NCBI GenBank assembly: GCA_021808445.1
Contig: JAKBBP010000001.1
Span: 124,001 to 188,000, forward strand
From: Pseudomonadota bacterium
Lineage (GTDB): Bacteria > Pseudomonadota > Gammaproteobacteria > Burkholderiales > Burkholderiaceae_C
DNA: 64,000 bases
Direction of reading: 5' to 3'
Below are positions 62,124 to 64,000 of the stretch, piece after piece. A program made the position numbers and the translations under genes. Every line of letters begins with the position of its first letter. Within the stretch, counting starts at the first letter, position 1. The notes under the pieces were generated by a model, which was not told the DNA's origin, did not search any database, and saw only the letters and a list, made by a program, of their open reading frames with translations.

Positions 62124-63517
62124 TGTCCCTGCGCGCCTTGCTGGCGGCGGCGACAGCCGCCTTCCTGACGGGCGCTGCCTGGGCCGCGGAGCCGCCGGGC
62201 CTTGCGCCCGCTGGCTCCGCGCCGATGCATGCCCCGGCTGCGGCGACTTCGCCGAGCCTGTCCGCATCGGTGCTGCCTGACGGCGGCAATCCGCACCCCG
62301 TGCATCTGGTGCTGCCGCCGCGCAAGCCGCTGAGCGCCGTGGCCAGACTCGGGCGTGCCCTGTTCTTCGACCCGAGGCTATCGGGCTCGGGACGCGTGTC
62401 CTGCGCCTCCTGCCACAGTCCCCGGCATGCCTACGGCCCGCCGAACGCGCTGCCGGTACAGATCGGCGGCTCGCGCATGAATCGCTTCGGCGTGCGCGCG
62501 GTGCCCTCGCTGGAATACCTGTATCGCCAGCAGAACTTCAGCATCGGGCCCGACAACGAGGAAAACGAAACCATCACTCTGCAGCAGCTGGTCCAGCTGG
62601 GCAGGCAGTCCCGGCGCGTGCGCAAGACCGCGCAGGACACGGCGGCCACCGCCGCCAACCTGGTGCCCCAGGGAGGCCTGTTCTGGGACGGACGGGTCAA
62701 TACCTTGCAGCAGCAGGCCGACGGCCCGCTGTTCAACCCGCTGGAGATGGATGCGGGAAGCGTGGCCACGGTGGCCGCCAAGCTGCGCAGCGCGGGCTAT
62801 GCCCGGCAGTTCGAGCAGTTGTTCGGCCCCGGCATGCTGGGCAACTCGCGCTTCCTGGTCAGCGAGGCGCTGTTCGCGCTGGCCAGGTTCCAGATCGAGG
62901 ACCCCAGCTTCCATCCCTTCAGCAGCAAGTACGACGCCTGGCTGCAGGGCAAGGCGCGGTTCACCCCCTCGCAGGCCCGAGGCTACGTGGCCTTCAACGA
63001 CCCCCGCAAGGGCGATTGCGCCGCGTGCCACCTCGACCGCCCCGGCGCCGATGGCCAGCCGCCGCTGTTCACCGACACCCAGTATGAAGCGCTGGGCGTG
63101 CCGCGCAACCCGGCGATCCCGGCCAACCGCAATCCCCGCTACCACGACCTCGGCTTGTGCGGACCGTATCGCACCGACCTGGCGCGGCAGACCCAGTACT
63201 GCGGCATGTTCCTCACCCCGACGCTGCGCAACGCGGCCACGCGCCATGTGTTCTTCCACAACGGCGTCTACCACAGCCTGGCCCAGGTGCTCGACTTCTA
63301 CGACTTCCGCGACACACGTCCGGCGCGCATCTATCCCGTGGTGCATGGCAGAGTCGACAAGTACGACGACCTTCCCGCGCGCTACGACCAGAACGTCGAT
63401 CGCAGCGATCCTCCCTTCGATCGCAGGGCAGGGCAGGCGCCGGCGATGAGCGCGCGCGACATGCGCGACATCATCGCCTTCCTGAAAACCCTCAACGACG
63501 GCTGGCGCCCGCGCTGA
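62123..63517 (+). CDS. MauG/CcpA-like dihaem cytochrome c peroxidase family protein
   Basis: 464-residue periplasmic c-type dihaem protein. The signal peptide is MSLRALLAAATAAFLTGAAWA. Haem 1 site CASCH lies at about residue 93 and haem 2 site CAACH at about residue 298, with ARLGRALFFDPRLSGSGRVS typical of the family. NLVPQGGLFWDGRVNTLQQQ and a late FFHNGVYHSLAQVLDFYDFRD also match. Members are hydrogen-peroxide reductases or MauG-like oxidases; I cannot tell which. The start overlaps the phosphoesterase stop by one base, so the two are co-translated. Confidence 0.88.
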   Translation: MSLRALLAAATAAFLTGAAWAAEPPGLAPAGSAPMHAPAAATSPSLSASVLPDGGNPHPVHLVLPPRKPLSAVARLGRALFFDPRLSGSGRVSCASCHSPRHAYGPPNALPVQIGGSRMNRFGVRAVPSLEYLYRQQNFSIGPDNEENETITLQQLVQLGRQSRRVRKTAQDTAATAANLVPQGGLFWDGRVNTLQQQADGPLFNPLEMDAGSVATVAAKLRSAGYARQFEQLFGPGMLGNSRFLVSEALFALARFQIEDPSFHPFSSKYDAWLQGKARFTPSQARGYVAFNDPRKGDCAACHLDRPGADGQPPLFTDTQYEALGVPRNPAIPANRNPRYHDLGLCGPYRTDLARQTQYCGMFLTPTLRNAATRHVFFHNGVYHSLAQVLDFYDFRDTRPARIYPVVHGRVDKYDDLPARYDQNVDRSDPPFDRRAGQAPAMSARDMRDIIAFLKTLNDGWRPR

Positions 63518-63573
63518 GCCCGTCGCGGGCCCGGAGCCTGCCCGGAGCCTGCCCGGAGCGAGGGCGCGCCCGC
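63518..63573. repeat. Short hairpin and 11-bp direct repeats between convergent genes
   Basis: GCCCG-TCG-CGGGC at 63518-63530 is a 5-bp-stem hairpin beginning right after the peroxidase stop. It is followed by CCCGGAGCCTG at 63530-63540 and 63541-63551 and a partial third copy. It may act as a weak bidirectional terminator between the peroxidase gene and ilvD. Confidence 0.5.
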
Positions 63574-64000
63574 TCAGTCCTCCAGCTGCGACAGGTCCCG
63601 CACCGCGCCCTTGTCGGCGCTCATGGCCAGCTTCGCGTAGGCCCTGAGGGCCGCCGAGACACGGCGCTGGCGCGGCTGCGCCGGCTTCCAGCCCCTGGCG
63701 TCCTGTTCCGCGCGGCGACGCTGCAACTCGGCCTCGTCGACCAGCACGTCGATGCCGCGGCGGGGAATGTCGATGCGGATGCGGTCGCCGTCGCGCACCA
63801 GCCCGATGGCTCCTCCCGCAGCGGCCTCGGGGGAGACATGGCCGATGGACAGCCCCGCGGTCCCTCCCGAGAAGCGTCCGTCGGTGACCAGCGCGCATTG
63901 CTTGCCCAGGCCCTTGGACTTCAGGTAGGAGGTGGGGTAGAGCATTTCCTGCATTCCCGGGCCGCCGCGCGGGCCTTCGTAGCGAATCACCACCACGTCG
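63574..64000 (-). CDS. ilvD: Dihydroxy-acid dehydratase (C-terminal part)
   Basis: C-terminal ~142 residues of an IlvD/Edd-family [Fe-S] dehydratase, cut by the right edge. Diagnostic stretches: [38 protein letters not shown] and [19 protein letters not shown]. The end [14 protein letters not shown] fits IlvD rather than phosphogluconate dehydratase. It makes 2-keto acids in valine and isoleucine synthesis. Convergent with the peroxidase gene. Confidence 0.9.
   Translation of the reverse strand, partial: DVVVIRYEGPRGGPGMQEMLYPTSYLKSKGLGKQCALVTDGRFSGGTAGLSIGHVSPEAAAGGAIGLVRDGDRIRIDIPRRGIDVLVDEAELQRRRAEQDARGWKPAQPRQRRVSAALRAYAKLAMSADKGAVRDLSQLED

Overview
The window is a very GC-rich stretch of chromosome from a betaproteobacterium, most likely of the order Burkholderiales. 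The evidence is the fdsGBACD formate dehydrogenase operon, the glnA-orf-ntrB-ntrC order, the imuA-imuB-dnaE2 cassette, class I fumarase and the general protein style. I cannot name a genus from the sequence alone. No rRNA, tRNA, CRISPR array, integrase or insertion sequence was recognised. Gene density is high and almost every long open frame antisense to a gene is a GC-driven shadow.

Layout: 1-7.1 kb holds a divergent regulator (cut by the left edge) and the soluble NAD-linked molybdenum formate dehydrogenase operon fdsG-B-A-C-D. 7.1-13.6 kb holds a PaiB-type FMN protein and the TamA/TamB outer-membrane assembly pair. 13.6-16.5 kb holds a DUF1269 protein, an omega-amino acid aminotransferase and a CinA-like molybdopterin-binding protein. 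16.5-21.5 kb is the nitrogen-control locus: twin NtrC boxes and a sigma-54 promoter, glnA, two strong hairpins, a small exported protein, then ntrB and ntrC. 21.5-28 kb (minus strand) holds exonuclease III, a chemoreceptor, a small unknown protein whose start lies in a 15-bp tandem repeat, glutamate racemase, class I fumarase and a UPF0114 membrane protein. Acetyl-CoA synthetase follows at 28.3-30.3 kb.

30.4-37.6 kb (minus strand) is a complete seven-gene arn operon for adding 4-amino-4-deoxy-L-arabinose to lipid A, with ArnA split into two separate enzymes. 37.7-39.5 kb is a divergent ald/Lrp-type regulator pair. 39.5-44.8 kb is the SOS mutagenesis cassette imuA-imuB-dnaE2 behind a perfect LexA box. 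A second LexA box lies in front of a UvrD-like helicase at 52 kb. 44.9-49.8 kb has a deacetylase, a LysE exporter, and a MoxR ATPase, VWA protein and CitE-like lyase in one run.

52-60 kb carries a nitroreductase, a diguanylate cyclase, a thioesterase, an FMN 2-hydroxy-acid dehydrogenase, a CBS protein, and two ketopantoate-reductase-like genes flanking an AEC transporter. 60.3-63.5 kb is an unusual overlapping pair, an exported PF04185 phosphoesterase and a MauG-like dihaem peroxidase, preceded by a candidate Pho box. The right edge cuts ilvD.

I found no gene set that I can defend as a wholly new system. The most noteworthy items are the regulatory architecture (twin NtrC boxes with sigma-54 promoter, two SOS boxes, Pho-like box), the phosphoesterase-peroxidase pair, the split ArnA, and the repeat-embedded start codon.
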